NCBI GenBank assembly: GCA_031432545.1
Contig: JAVKGX010000007.1
Span: 1 to 64,000 of the forward strand
Source: Armatimonadota bacterium
Lineage (GTDB): Bacteria; Sysuimicrobiota; Sysuimicrobiia; Sysuimicrobiales; Sysuimicrobiaceae
Reading direction: 5' to 3'
DNA length: 64,000 nucleotides
Every line of letters begins with the position of its first letter. The first letter of the stretch is position 1. The translations under genes and the position numbers were made by a program. Under the pieces are notes generated by a model, which worked only from the letters and a program-made list of their open reading frames with translations, ran no database searches and was not told where the DNA came from. Positions 18,868 to 28,050 of this stretch are shown piece by piece.

Positions 18868-19689
18868 ATGACCGAGCCTCTTCGCGTCGCGGTATGTGGG
18901 GCTGCCGGCCGCATGGGGCGCGCGGTGGTCCGGGCGGTGACCTTTCAGCCCGACATGCGCCTGGTGGCCGCCTTCGGTCGCCAGCGGGGCATCGGACAGG
19001 ATGCTGGGTCGGTGGCGGGGGCTGGGCCGCTGGGCGTAGCGATCGAACCGGCCGAGGGTGTCGGGCGGCTGGGGGGCGTCGCCGATGTCCTCGTGGAGTT
19101 CAGCGTCGGGGATGGGGCGGTGCACAACGCCGTGCGAGCGGCTCGGGTCGGGGTGCGTCCGGTCGTGGGAGCCACCGGGTACGCGCCCGGGAGGCTGGAC
19201 GAACTCGCCCAGGCCTGCGCGCAGGCACACATCGGCGGCCTGGTCGCTCCGAACTTCGCCCTGGGGGCTGTGCTCATGATGGAGTTCGCGCAGCGGGCCG
19301 CAGCGTACTTCCCGCACGCCGAGATCATAGAGCTGCACCACGACCGCAAGCGAGACGCTCCATCCGGAACGGCGGCGCGCACGGCACACCTGATCGCCGC
19401 CGCGCGCGGCCGAGTCCCGCAGCCCGCGGTGCAGGAGGAAGAGACCGCACCCGGTGCGCGTGGGGCGTCACAGGCAGGCGTTCGCGTCCACAGCGTGCGC
19501 CTGCCCGGCCTGGTCGCCCACCAGGAGGTGATCTTCGGCGGACCGGGACAGACCCTCACCATCCGGCACGACTCGGTGAGCGAGGAGTCCTTCCTCTCCG
19601 GCGTGCTGCTGGCGATCCGCCGCGTGGGTGCGCTCGATTCGCTCGTGGTCGGGCTGGAGAGGCTGCTGCATATCGAGGAGGGAGGGTAG
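18868..19689 (+). CDS. dapB: 4-hydroxy-tetrahydrodipicolinate reductase
   Basis: Second committed step of lysine/diaminopimelate synthesis, NAD(P)H-dependent. The 273-residue protein has the cofactor loop GAAGRMG at 11-17, VVGATGYAPG, and the catalytic ELHHDRKRDAPSGTA with His157, His158 and Lys161. The C-terminal SVRLPGLVAHQEVIFG is also typical. GGAGGAGGG precedes the ATG. All key residues are present, unlike the paralogue at 39140. It heads a dapB-asd-dapG-dapA run. Confidence 0.94.
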   Translation: MTEPLRVAVCGAAGRMGRAVVRAVTFQPDMRLVAAFGRQRGIGQDAGSVAGAGPLGVAIEPAEGVGRLGGVADVLVEFSVGDGAVHNAVRAARVGVRPVVGATGYAPGRLDELAQACAQAHIGGLVAPNFALGAVLMMEFAQRAAAYFPHAEIIELHHDRKRDAPSGTAARTAHLIAAARGRVPQPAVQEEETAPGARGASQAGVRVHSVRLPGLVAHQEVIFGGPGQTLTIRHDSVSEESFLSGVLLAIRRVGALDSLVVGLERLLHIEEGG

Positions 19690-19692
19690 GCG

Positions 19693-20733
19693 TTGGCGGC
19701 GCGAGGCTACGTGGTGACCGTCGTCGGGGCGACCGGCGCGGTCGGGCGGCAGGTGCTGACCATCCTGGAGTCGCGGCGGTTCCCGGTCCGGGAGTTGCGC
19801 CTGGCGGCGTCTGCGCGCTCGGCGGGCAGGCGCGTCGACGGGCACGTCGTGCGCTCCCTGTCCGAGGAGGTCTTCGAAGGCTGTGACCTCGCCGTCTTCG
19901 ACGTCCCGGACGCCGTGTCCGCGGAGTGGGTGCCCCGCGCGGCGCAAGCCGGCGCGGTCGTGATCGACAACGCCGCCACCTTTCGCCTGGATCCCCACGT
20001 GCCTCTGGTGATCCCGGAGATCAACGCAGAGGCGGTCCGCCACCGCCCACACGGCATCATCGCCAATCCGAACTGCACCACCGCGACGTTTTTGCTCCCG
20101 CTGGCGCCGCTGCACCGCGCCTACGGGCTGCGGCGCGTGGTCGCCTGCTCGTACCAGTCGGTGTCCGGAGCCGGGCAGGCCGGCGTCGAGCAGCTGTGGG
20201 CGGAGATGCGGGCGGTGGTCGAGCGCGGTGAGCCCCTCTCGGAGTCCCTGGGGGCTGCCTTCCCACATCCGATCGCGATGAACGTCATCCCCGCGATCGG
20301 TTCGGTGCGCGAGGGCGATCACACGAGCGAAGAGGTGAAGGCGGCGGCCGAGAGCCGCAAGATCCTCGACCACCCCACACTGGAACTGGGCATCACCTGT
20401 GTCCGTGTGCCGACGCTTGTGGGGCATGCCGTCGCCGTCCACGCGACCTTCGAGCGAACGCCGGATCCGGCGGAGGCGCGCCGCATCCTGCGTTCGGCTC
20501 CGGGCATCGAGGTTGTGGACGAACCGCGGGCCTCCCGCTACCCGACACCGCTGGGCGCCGCAGCCCGCGATCCCGCCTACGTCGGTCGGATCCGCCTGGA
20601 CGGCGCCGGCAATCTGGCGTTCTTCGTGGTCGCGGACAACCTGAGGAAGGGGGCGGCGCTGAACGCGGTCCAGGTCGCGGAGACACTGATCACCCTGGAT
20701 CCGAACTTCAACGCCCGACCCGCCAGGATATGA
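19693..20733 (+). CDS. asd: Aspartate-semialdehyde dehydrogenase
   Basis: Reduces aspartyl phosphate to aspartate semialdehyde, the branch point to lysine/DAP, threonine and methionine. The 346-residue enzyme has VVGATGAVGRQVL, the catalytic Cys128 in NPNCTT, and CSYQSVSGAGQAG. Start is TTG 19693, four bases after the dapB stop, with a strong GAGGAGGG upstream. Its stop overlaps the following ATG (ATGA). Confidence 0.94.
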   Translation: MAARGYVVTVVGATGAVGRQVLTILESRRFPVRELRLAASARSAGRRVDGHVVRSLSEEVFEGCDLAVFDVPDAVSAEWVPRAAQAGAVVIDNAATFRLDPHVPLVIPEINAEAVRHRPHGIIANPNCTTATFLLPLAPLHRAYGLRRVVACSYQSVSGAGQAGVEQLWAEMRAVVERGEPLSESLGAAFPHPIAMNVIPAIGSVREGDHTSEEVKAAAESRKILDHPTLELGITCVRVPTLVGHAVAVHATFERTPDPAEARRILRSAPGIEVVDEPRASRYPTPLGAAARDPAYVGRIRLDGAGNLAFFVVADNLRKGAALNAVQVAETLITLDPNFNARPARI

Positions 20734-22004
20734 CCGGTACCGAGAACCGGCACCACGAACCCATGGGCATCGTGGTCCAGAAGTACGGCGGCACGCTGCT
20801 GCAGACCGAGGAAGGTCGCGCCAGGGTGGCCAGCCAGATCGAAGCCACCCGCGCCGCCGGCCACGAGGTGGTGGTGGTCGCCTCGGCGATCGGCAGGGCC
20901 GGGGAGCCCTACGCCACCGATACGCTACTGGGCCTGGCGAAGGAGATCGACCCCGACGTCGAGCCGCGGACGCTGGACCTGCTGCTGTCGTGCGGCGAGA
21001 TCATCTCGACCGCGTTGCTGGCCCACCTCCTGACCCGCAGACACCACCCCGCCGTCGCCCTAACCGGAGCACAGGCCGGGATCCTCACGAGCGAACAGTT
21101 CGGCGATGCCCGGATCCTCACCATCCGGCCGGGACGCGTGTGGCGGGCGCTGGGAGAGGGGCGCATCCCGGTCGTGGCGGGCTTCCAGGGCGTGACCGCC
21201 ACCGGCGAGATCACCACGCTGGGCCGTGGCGGCAGTGACACGACCGCCGTCGCGATGGGAGCGGCGCTGGGCGCCGACCTGGTGGAGATCTTCAAGGACG
21301 TGGACGGTGTGATGACCTCGGATCCGCAGATCGTCCCGGACGCGCGGCCGATCCCGCGGATCAGCTACGACGAGGTCTCGCAGATGGCCTGGTTGGGCGC
21401 GCGGGTCCTGCACCCGCGTGCGGCCGACATCGGGCGCGAGCACGGCGTGCGGCTGATCGTGCGCAAACTCGGATCGCAAAGGGGGACGGAGATCGTGAGA
21501 GGCGCCGACATCGACGTTCCGATCCACGACGGACGCGTGGTGATCGGCCTGGCGCACCTGCCGGACGTGACGCAACTCCGGCTGCGCCGCCGCGCGCGCG
21601 ACGGCCTCGAGGAGCCCTTGAAGGCGTTGCGGGTGTTGGCCGAGGCCGGGATCAGCATCGACCTCATCAACCTCCTACCCGAACTGCTGGCGTTCACCGT
21701 GCGCGAGGAAGACGGCGATCGGGCGGAGCAGCTCCTGGAAGACGGCGGATTCGACGTCGAGCGCAGCGGTCCGTGCGCCAAGGTTTCGATCATCGGCGCC
21801 GGCATCCGAGGCGTCCCCGGCGTGATGATGCGGGTGGTGCGCGCGCTGCAGGCGGCCGGCATCGACATCCTCGAGACGGCGGACTCGCACACGACCATCT
21901 CCTGCCTGGTGCACCGCAAGCATATGGAGGCGGCACTGCGGGCGCTGCACGACGAATTCCGCCTGGCCGCAGAGGTACACTCGGTGCAGGAGGTGACGAT
22001 CTGA
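20730..22004 (+). CDS. dapG: Aspartokinase (DapG/LysC type)
   Basis: Phosphorylates aspartate, the first step of the pathway. The catalytic domain shows VVVASAIGRAG, LLSCGEIIST, TGAQAGILT and GRGGSDTTAVA, closest in pattern to B. subtilis DapG. Two ACT domains follow (from ~295 and ~360), for allosteric control by lysine or DAP. The nucleotide-binding motif reads KYGGTLL where the family usually has KFGGTS(V/L), so the Ser is replaced by Leu. Start is ATG 20730 (overlapping asd) or ATG 20763, where the conserved protein begins. Confidence 0.92.
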   Translation: MTGTENRHHEPMGIVVQKYGGTLLQTEEGRARVASQIEATRAAGHEVVVVASAIGRAGEPYATDTLLGLAKEIDPDVEPRTLDLLLSCGEIISTALLAHLLTRRHHPAVALTGAQAGILTSEQFGDARILTIRPGRVWRALGEGRIPVVAGFQGVTATGEITTLGRGGSDTTAVAMGAALGADLVEIFKDVDGVMTSDPQIVPDARPIPRISYDEVSQMAWLGARVLHPRAADIGREHGVRLIVRKLGSQRGTEIVRGADIDVPIHDGRVVIGLAHLPDVTQLRLRRRARDGLEEPLKALRVLAEAGISIDLINLLPELLAFTVREEDGDRAEQLLEDGGFDVERSGPCAKVSIIGAGIRGVPGVMMRVVRALQAAGIDILETADSHTTISCLVHRKHMEAALRALHDEFRLAAEVHSVQEVTI

Positions 22005-22089
22005 CGACCCATCGGCCGCCCACCTGCCGGAAGGGTTTGCCCGGGCGGCGCGGAAAGCCTAAGCAGACCGTGTGCGGGAGGCGATGGAG

Positions 22090-22977
22090 ATGAACTGGGG
22101 ACGTGTGATCACGGCGATGGCCACGCCGTTCGCACCTGACGGCTCCGTCGATTTCGACCGGGCGGGCGAACTCGCCAGGCGGCTGGTGGACACCGGGACC
22201 GACAGCCTGGTGGTGGCCGGCACGACCGGCGAGGCGCCGACCCTCACCGACGAGGAGAAGATCCGGCTGTTCCGGATCGTCAAGGAGGCGGTGGGTCCCC
22301 GTGCCGCGGTGTTGGCCGGGACCGGGACGTACGACACGGCGCACTCGGTGCACCTCAGCCGGGAGGCGAAGCGGGCGGGCGCCGACGGTCTGCTGCTGGT
22401 CGTTCCGTACTACAACCGGCCCTCGCAGGAAGGCCTGTACCGCCACTTCCGAACGATCGCCGAGAGCGTCGACCTCCCCGTGATGATGTACAACATCCCC
22501 GGCCGCACCGGCACGAACATGCTTGCGGAGACGATCGCGCGCCTGAGCGAGGTGCCGAACATCGTCGCGGTGAAAGAAGCGGCCGGGAGTCTCGAGCAGG
22601 TCTCGGAGATCCGGCGCCGTACCCCGGAGACGTTCCTGATCTACAGCGGGGACGACAGCCTCACCCTACCGTTCTGCAGCGTCGGAGCAGTCGGCGTCGT
22701 GAGCGTGGCCTCGCACCTGGTGGGAGGGGAGATCGGAGAGATGATCGACGCCTACCACGCCGGCCGGGTGGCCGAGGCACGGCGCATCCACTTCCGGTTG
22801 CTCCCGCTGTTCAAGGCGCTGTTCATCGCGCCCAACCCGGTGCCGCTGAAGGCCGCGATGGAGCTCAGCGGCTTTCCGATCGGCCAGCCGCGCCTGCCGC
22901 TGGTCCCGGCGACGGAGGCGGAGCAGGCCCAGATCGCGGCCGTCCTGCGCGAAACGGTCGGCGCCCCCGTCGCATAA
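22090..22977 (+). CDS. dapA: 4-hydroxy-tetrahydrodipicolinate synthase
   Basis: Condenses pyruvate with aspartate semialdehyde. The 295-residue Schiff-base aldolase has GTTGEAPTL, Tyr108 in PYYNRPS, Tyr134 in MMYNIPGRTG and the catalytic Lys162 in AVKEAAG. ATG 22090 is preferred over upstream GTG/ATG codons because GGGAGG sits 8 bases before it and family members begin MN(F/W)G. It follows dapG after 85 bases, which can form a GCCGCCC/GGGCGGC stem (22015-22021 with 22043-22049). Confidence 0.94.
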   Translation: MNWGRVITAMATPFAPDGSVDFDRAGELARRLVDTGTDSLVVAGTTGEAPTLTDEEKIRLFRIVKEAVGPRAAVLAGTGTYDTAHSVHLSREAKRAGADGLLLVVPYYNRPSQEGLYRHFRTIAESVDLPVMMYNIPGRTGTNMLAETIARLSEVPNIVAVKEAAGSLEQVSEIRRRTPETFLIYSGDDSLTLPFCSVGAVGVVSVASHLVGGEIGEMIDAYHAGRVAEARRIHFRLLPLFKALFIAPNPVPLKAAMELSGFPIGQPRLPLVPATEAEQAQIAAVLRETVGAPVA

Positions 22978-23016
22978 CTCGGCGAGGCGGCTGACCACCG
23001 ACCGCTCCACGGCCCG

Positions 23017-24684
23017 ATGCCTCGCAGACGCAGGACAACAGGCACCGGCACGCTGCGCATCGTGCCGCTGGGTGGTTTGGGCGAGATCGGGAAGAACTGC
23101 ACCGCGATCCAGTGGGGCTCCGACGTCGTGCTCGTCGATGCCGGTGTGATGTTCCCGGAAGAGGAACTGTACGGCGTCGACCTGGTCATCCCCGATTTCG
23201 GCCCGTTGCGTAAGGGCGGGCGGCGCCTGACCGGCGTGCTGCTGACCCACGCGCACGAGGACCACGTCGGCGCCCTCCCGTTCCTTCTGCGCGACCTGCC
23301 CGCGGCGGTCTACGGCACCAAGTTGACCGTCGGGCTGGCACGCGCGAAGAGCGAGGGGCACAAGGACTTCCACGCCGTCCGACCGCGGGAGCGGGTCCGG
23401 ATCGGCCCGTTCGAGGCTGAGTGGATCCGGGTCGGCCACAGCATCCCCGACGCATGCAGCGTCGCGGTCCACACGCCCGGCGGCACGGTCGTCGTCAGCG
23501 GCGACTTCAAGTTCGATCAGACGCCGATCGACGGCAGGCCCACCGACGTCGCACGCCTGGCGGCGTTGGGGGAAGAGGGGGTCCTCGCGCTGCTGCTGGA
23601 CAGCACGAACGTCGAGCGGGTGGGCATGACGCCCTCCGAGCGTGTGGTCGGGGACGCTTTTGCCGAGCTGTTCCCGCGCATCCGCGGCCGCATCCTCCTC
23701 ACCACGTTCGCCAGCAACGTCCACAGGCTGCAGCAGGCCTTCGACGCCGGTGCGGCGACCGGCCGCAAAATCACCGCGGTGGGCCGCGGAATGGTCGAGG
23801 TGATCGGGACCGCGGTCGACCTCGGCTACCTGCGCATCCCCAAGGGTGCCTACGTAGCCGTGGAGCAGGCGAACCGGCTGCCGGACGGCAAGGTCCTGAT
23901 CCTCGTCACCGGATCCCAGGGCGAACCGCTGGCGGCCCTGACGCGGATCTCCACCGGGTCGCACAAGCAGGTCCGGCTCAAGCGCGGTGACACGGTGATC
24001 TTCTCCGCCTCCCCGATCCCCGGCAACGAAGCGATGGTCGCGCGCACCATCAATTATCTGTTCCGCCAGGGGGCCGAAGTGGTCTACGGGCCGGACTCCG
24101 GCGTGCACGTCTCCGGGCACGCCGCGCAGGAGGAACTGCGCATGATGATCAACCTGCTGCGGCCGCGCTACGTAGTGCCGGTCCACGGGGAGTACCGCCA
24201 CCTCGTCCTCAACGCACGCCTGGCGCAAGGAGTCGGCATCCCCGCCGACCGCGTGCTGTTGGGGGAGAACGGGACGGTGTTCGAGTTCCGCAACGGCACC
24301 GGACGGGTGGCCGGCCGCGAGGATGTCGGGAACGTGCTCGTGGACGGGTTGGGCGTCGGTGACGTCGGCACGGTGGTGCTGCGTGACCGTCAGCACCTGG
24401 CCCGCGACGGCGTGGTGATCGCACAGGTGGCGATCGAGCGCCAGACCGGTCGACTGGTGCAGGAACCCGAGGTCATCTCCCGCGGATTCGTCTACGAGCG
24501 GGAGGCCGCCGACTTGATCCGCAGGGCCGAAGAGCAGGTGCGCAACGCCGTTGCGCGCTGCCGCAAACAGGGGCAGACGGACTTCGGAGCCGTTCGCGGC
24601 GAGATCCGCGACACCCTGGCGAAGTTCCTGTATGAGCGCACCGGCCGCCAGCCGATGGTGTTGCCACTGCTCGTGGAAGTGTGA
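23017..24684 (+). CDS. rnj: Ribonuclease J
   Basis: Metallo-beta-lactamase/beta-CASP RNase with 5'-3' exo- and endonuclease activity, the RNase E counterpart in Gram-positive-type bacteria. In 555 residues it shows VPLGGLGEIGKNCT, the zinc motif HAHEDH at 78-83, SGDFKFDQTP, the beta-CASP segments LLTTFASNVHR and SGHAAQEELRMMI, then the C-terminal dimerisation domain. Location right after dapA matches rnjB in Bacillus. Confidence 0.95.
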   Translation: MPRRRRTTGTGTLRIVPLGGLGEIGKNCTAIQWGSDVVLVDAGVMFPEEELYGVDLVIPDFGPLRKGGRRLTGVLLTHAHEDHVGALPFLLRDLPAAVYGTKLTVGLARAKSEGHKDFHAVRPRERVRIGPFEAEWIRVGHSIPDACSVAVHTPGGTVVVSGDFKFDQTPIDGRPTDVARLAALGEEGVLALLLDSTNVERVGMTPSERVVGDAFAELFPRIRGRILLTTFASNVHRLQQAFDAGAATGRKITAVGRGMVEVIGTAVDLGYLRIPKGAYVAVEQANRLPDGKVLILVTGSQGEPLAALTRISTGSHKQVRLKRGDTVIFSASPIPGNEAMVARTINYLFRQGAEVVYGPDSGVHVSGHAAQEELRMMINLLRPRYVVPVHGEYRHLVLNARLAQGVGIPADRVLLGENGTVFEFRNGTGRVAGREDVGNVLVDGLGVGDVGTVVLRDRQHLARDGVVIAQVAIERQTGRLVQEPEVISRGFVYEREAADLIRRAEEQVRNAVARCRKQGQTDFGAVRGEIRDTLAKFLYERTGRQPMVLPLLVEV

Positions 24685-24799
24685 GGAGCCGGCTCGTGGC
24701 AGCCGACGGGACCGTGGGAGGAAACCCGCGCGCCCAGGTCGTAGTCTGATGGGTTGAGCACGCAACGGCAGAGGCGACGCAGCGTCCAACGGAGCAACG

Positions 24800-25615
24800 A
24801 TGTCGCAGGCATGGCAGCTCGCGCTGCTCGGCGCGGTACAGGGTCTGACCGAGTTCCTCCCGGTCAGCAGTTCCGCCCACCTGGTCTTCGCCCAGTACCT
24901 GCTCGGGCTGCAGCGGCCCGGCGTGCTGCTGGAGGCGGTCCTGCACCTGGGCACCGTCGCGGCCGTGCTGGTGCTGTACGGGCGCGACCTGTTCGCCATC
25001 GTGACCGACTGGTTGCGGGCGCCGCTGGACATCCGGACGCCGCGGGCGGGGCGGGTGGTGTGGCTAATCGCGCTGACCACCGCCGTGACGGCCGCACCGG
25101 GGCTGGTGTTCGAGCGACCCCTGCGGGCGGTCTTCGATTCGGTCACGTGGACCGCGGGGGCTTTGTTGGTGACCGGGTTCCTGTTGTGGTTCGCCCGCGA
25201 GCGCGCGCGCCGACCGATGCACGCGATGACCCTTTGGGACGCCGGCCTGATCGGGCTGGCGCAGGCGGTATCGATCCTTCCGGGCATCTCGCGCTCCGGC
25301 GTCACCATCGCGACAGGTCTGTGGCGCGGCGTGGCGCGTGAGGACGCCGCCCGCTACTCCTTTCTCGCATCGGTGCCGGCGATTCTGGGCGCGGGCGGAT
25401 ATTCGCTGGCCAAGGAGTGGCGTGTTGCGCTCGCGCACGGACACACACCCGGCGAGTTTGCTGTGGGTTTCGCGGTGTCGTTGGTGGCCGGCACGGCCGC
25501 GATCCTGTGGCTCGTGGACTTCGTGCGCCGGGGGCGGCTGGGGCGTTTTTCCTACTACTGCTGGGGCGTGGGGCTGGTGATGCTCGCCGTGGGCGTCGCC
25601 CGGGGTGGGACATGA
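24800..25615 (+). CDS. uppP: Undecaprenyl-diphosphatase (BacA/UppP)
   Basis: Integral-membrane phosphatase that recycles undecaprenyl pyrophosphate, the lipid carrier for peptidoglycan and other wall polymers. The 271-residue protein has the two signature loops GLTEFLPVSSSAHL (from ~15) and LPGISRSGVT, separated by about eight hydrophobic segments. GGAG precedes ATG 24800. The stop overlaps the ftsK ATG (ATGA), so the two are probably co-translated. In Bacillus this place is held by tepA. Confidence 0.94.
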   Translation: MSQAWQLALLGAVQGLTEFLPVSSSAHLVFAQYLLGLQRPGVLLEAVLHLGTVAAVLVLYGRDLFAIVTDWLRAPLDIRTPRAGRVVWLIALTTAVTAAPGLVFERPLRAVFDSVTWTAGALLVTGFLLWFARERARRPMHAMTLWDAGLIGLAQAVSILPGISRSGVTIATGLWRGVAREDAARYSFLASVPAILGAGGYSLAKEWRVALAHGHTPGEFAVGFAVSLVAGTAAILWLVDFVRRGRLGRFSYYCWGVGLVMLAVGVARGGT

Positions 25616-27957
25616 GCCGTCGCGTGGTGGCCGCCCGACGGGCGGCGACGCGGCATCCGGCGGCTCGGAGGAGTCGGCCGCGACCGACGTCCCGGCGCCG
25701 CGCGGTCGGAGCGCTCGCCCTCGCCGCAGCTTTGGTGGCCGCGGCGAGCCTGATCCCCGGCGCCGGCGGCGTGATTCCCCGCTACCTCGCCTCCTGGCAG
25801 AGGTGGTTGTTCGGGCTGCACGCCTGGGCGGTACCGGTCCTGCTGGCGCTGGCCGGTCTGGTGCTGCTGGTGGTGGAGCGCCCGCGCCTGACGAAGCGTC
25901 TGGCAGGGCTGCTCGTTCTGCTGCTCACGGTCCTGCTCGCCGAACACCTCCCCCTGGAACCCGGCCGCGAGATGGCGCAAGGCGCCAGCGGACACGGCGG
26001 CGGCAGCGTGGGCGGTGCGCAGGCGTGGCTGTGGAGGAGGCTGCTGGGCGATCCCGGCCCCGCGGTTGGTGTGGCGCTCGGCGCAGTGGCAGCGTTTTTC
26101 CTGGTCACTCGCCTGAGCCCCCTGCGCGTGATCGAGGCCGTGGCCCTGGGCGTGCTGCGCGCCGCAGCGGCGATTTGGCGGTCGGTTCCGGGAGTCGCGC
26201 GCACGATTGGAAGAGCGGCGGCGGCGGCGTGGACCTGGATTGTGGGGGCGGTGGTTGGGGTCGCGTCTTGGTTGTGGGGGATCGTACCCAGGCACGAAGA
26301 GCGTCGCGGAGAACAGACCCCCGCACCGGAGTTCGTGCTGTGCGCCCCAGAGCTGTCAAGCGAGCCCGCCGCCCAGGCTCCGGCCGCCCAGGACGCCCCC
26401 GAGCCGAAGACCGCGCTGGCCCGGAAGCCCAGACCGAAGGTGCGCCAGCAAGCCCTCGCCCTCGAGCCGGACGCCGCCTCGCACGGTCCGTGGACCGTCC
26501 CACCGCGTTCGATCCTCCAGCCTTCCCCTCCTGGCCGCGGCCGCCAGAAGCTCGATCCGCAGGAGGTCGGCCGGAGCCTGGAAGCCGTCCTGCGCTCGTT
26601 CGGGGTCGAGGTAAAGTGCGTGGGCTGGGAGCAGGGCCCGGTCGTGACGCGCTACGAACTGCAGCCGGCGCCGGGCGTGAAGGTCCAGCGCATCACGAGC
26701 CTGACCAACGACATCGCGCTTGCGCTGGCGGCCCAGTCGGTACGGATCGAAGCGCCCATCCCCGGCAAGTCCGCGGTCGGCATCGAACTCCCCAACGAAA
26801 AGGCGGCGCTGGTCACCCTGCACGAGATCCTCGACGCGCCCGAGTTCGGCCACCCCGACCCGTTGCTGGTCGCGCTCGGAAAGGACATCGCCGGCTATCC
26901 GGTCGTCGCCAACCTCGTGGAGATGCCGCACCTGCTCATCGCGGGTGCCACGGGATCGGGCAAGAGCGTCACGTTGAACACGATCATCGCCAGCGTCCTG
27001 ATGCGGGCGACGCCGGACCAGGTTCGGTTCGTGATGATCGACCCCAAGCGCGTGGAGCTGACGCACTACGACGACATTCCTCACCTGCTCATCCCCGTCG
27101 TGCGCAGCGCGAAGGACGCCGCCGCCAAGCTGCGCAAGATCATCGCCGGCATGGAGCGGCGCTACGAGGTGTTCGCCGCGGCGACGGCGCGCAACGTGCA
27201 GGCCTTCAACGCGTTGTCCTCAGAAGAGCGCGTGCGGGCGATGGAGGCAGTGTCCGGTGACAAGCTCGGCGAGGGCCAGGATGGCTTCCTGCCGTACGTG
27301 GTGGTCGTGATCGACGAGCTGGCCGATCTGATGATGGTCGCCCCGGCGGACTTCGAGGACAGCATCGTCCGCCTGGCCCAGATGGCGCGCGCCACCGGGA
27401 TCCACCTCGTCGTCGCGACCCAACGCCCGTCGGTGGATGTGATCACGGGGCTGATCAAGGCAAACATCCCATCTCGGATCGCGTTCGCGGTCTCCTCGAT
27501 GGTCGATTCCCGCACGATCCTCGACACCCCGGGGGCGGAGAAACTGCTGGGGCGCGGCGACATGCTCTACCTGCCGACCGGAGCGAACCGGCCGACCCGC
27601 GTACAGGGTGCCTACGTCTCCGATCAGGAGATCGAGCGCATCGCGGACTTCTGGAAGGATCAGGGCCGACCCGCCTACGACGACTCCCTGCTGCAGGCCG
27701 ACGGGCAGGAAGTGGGAGAGGAAGGAGAGGACGAACTGCTCGGGCAGGCCGCCCGGATCGTCGTCCAGACAGGCTACGGCTCGGTGTCGCTGCTGCAGCG
27801 CAAGATGAAGATCGGATACGTGCGCGCCGCCCGGATCGTCGACCAGCTCGAAGCGCGTGGCATCGTCGGCCCGCCCCAGGGCAGCAACCCCCGAGAGGTG
27901 CTAATCGGCCTGGAGGAAGTGGACCGGCTGTTTTCGGCCACCGCGCAGACCCCGTAG
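25612..27957 (+). CDS. ftsK: FtsK/SpoIIIE-type DNA translocase
   Basis: Septal DNA pump that clears chromosome ends during division. The 781-residue protein starts at ATG 25612, overlapping uppP. It has an Arg-rich cytoplasmic start, four to five membrane helices within ~30-230, a Pro/Ala-rich linker, then the motor domain. Walker A GATGSGKS is near residue 445 and Walker B is VVVIDELADLMM. The C-terminal winged-helix gamma domain (GYGSVSLLQRKMKIGYVRA) recognises orientation sequences. Gene order matches spoIIIE in Bacillus. With no sporulation genes nearby, a vegetative FtsK role is likelier. Confidence 0.95.
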   Translation: MSRRVVAARRAATRHPAARRSRPRPTSRRRAVGALALAAALVAAASLIPGAGGVIPRYLASWQRWLFGLHAWAVPVLLALAGLVLLVVERPRLTKRLAGLLVLLLTVLLAEHLPLEPGREMAQGASGHGGGSVGGAQAWLWRRLLGDPGPAVGVALGAVAAFFLVTRLSPLRVIEAVALGVLRAAAAIWRSVPGVARTIGRAAAAAWTWIVGAVVGVASWLWGIVPRHEERRGEQTPAPEFVLCAPELSSEPAAQAPAAQDAPEPKTALARKPRPKVRQQALALEPDAASHGPWTVPPRSILQPSPPGRGRQKLDPQEVGRSLEAVLRSFGVEVKCVGWEQGPVVTRYELQPAPGVKVQRITSLTNDIALALAAQSVRIEAPIPGKSAVGIELPNEKAALVTLHEILDAPEFGHPDPLLVALGKDIAGYPVVANLVEMPHLLIAGATGSGKSVTLNTIIASVLMRATPDQVRFVMIDPKRVELTHYDDIPHLLIPVVRSAKDAAAKLRKIIAGMERRYEVFAAATARNVQAFNALSSEERVRAMEAVSGDKLGEGQDGFLPYVVVVIDELADLMMVAPADFEDSIVRLAQMARATGIHLVVATQRPSVDVITGLIKANIPSRIAFAVSSMVDSRTILDTPGAEKLLGRGDMLYLPTGANRPTRVQGAYVSDQEIERIADFWKDQGRPAYDDSLLQADGQEVGEEGEDELLGQAARIVVQTGYGSVSLLQRKMKIGYVRAARIVDQLEARGIVGPPQGSNPREVLIGLEEVDRLFSATAQTP

Positions 27958-28050
27958 ACCGACGATCCACCCGCGGCCTTCCCGCAGGGACGCCCGACCG
28001 TGGCGGAGAAGTCTTCCGACGATTGCTCAAACCTAGCCCAGGGGGAGCGC

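Noticed and set aside
22005-22089. Lysine-riboswitch-like leader before dapA
   Set aside because: Only 85 bases with one simple stem; far too short for the lysine riboswitch and lacking its conserved core.
22666-25308. 880-codon minus-strand open frame over dapA, RNase J and uppP
   Set aside because: Antisense shadow of three well-identified genes; composition is typical of mirrored GC-rich codons.
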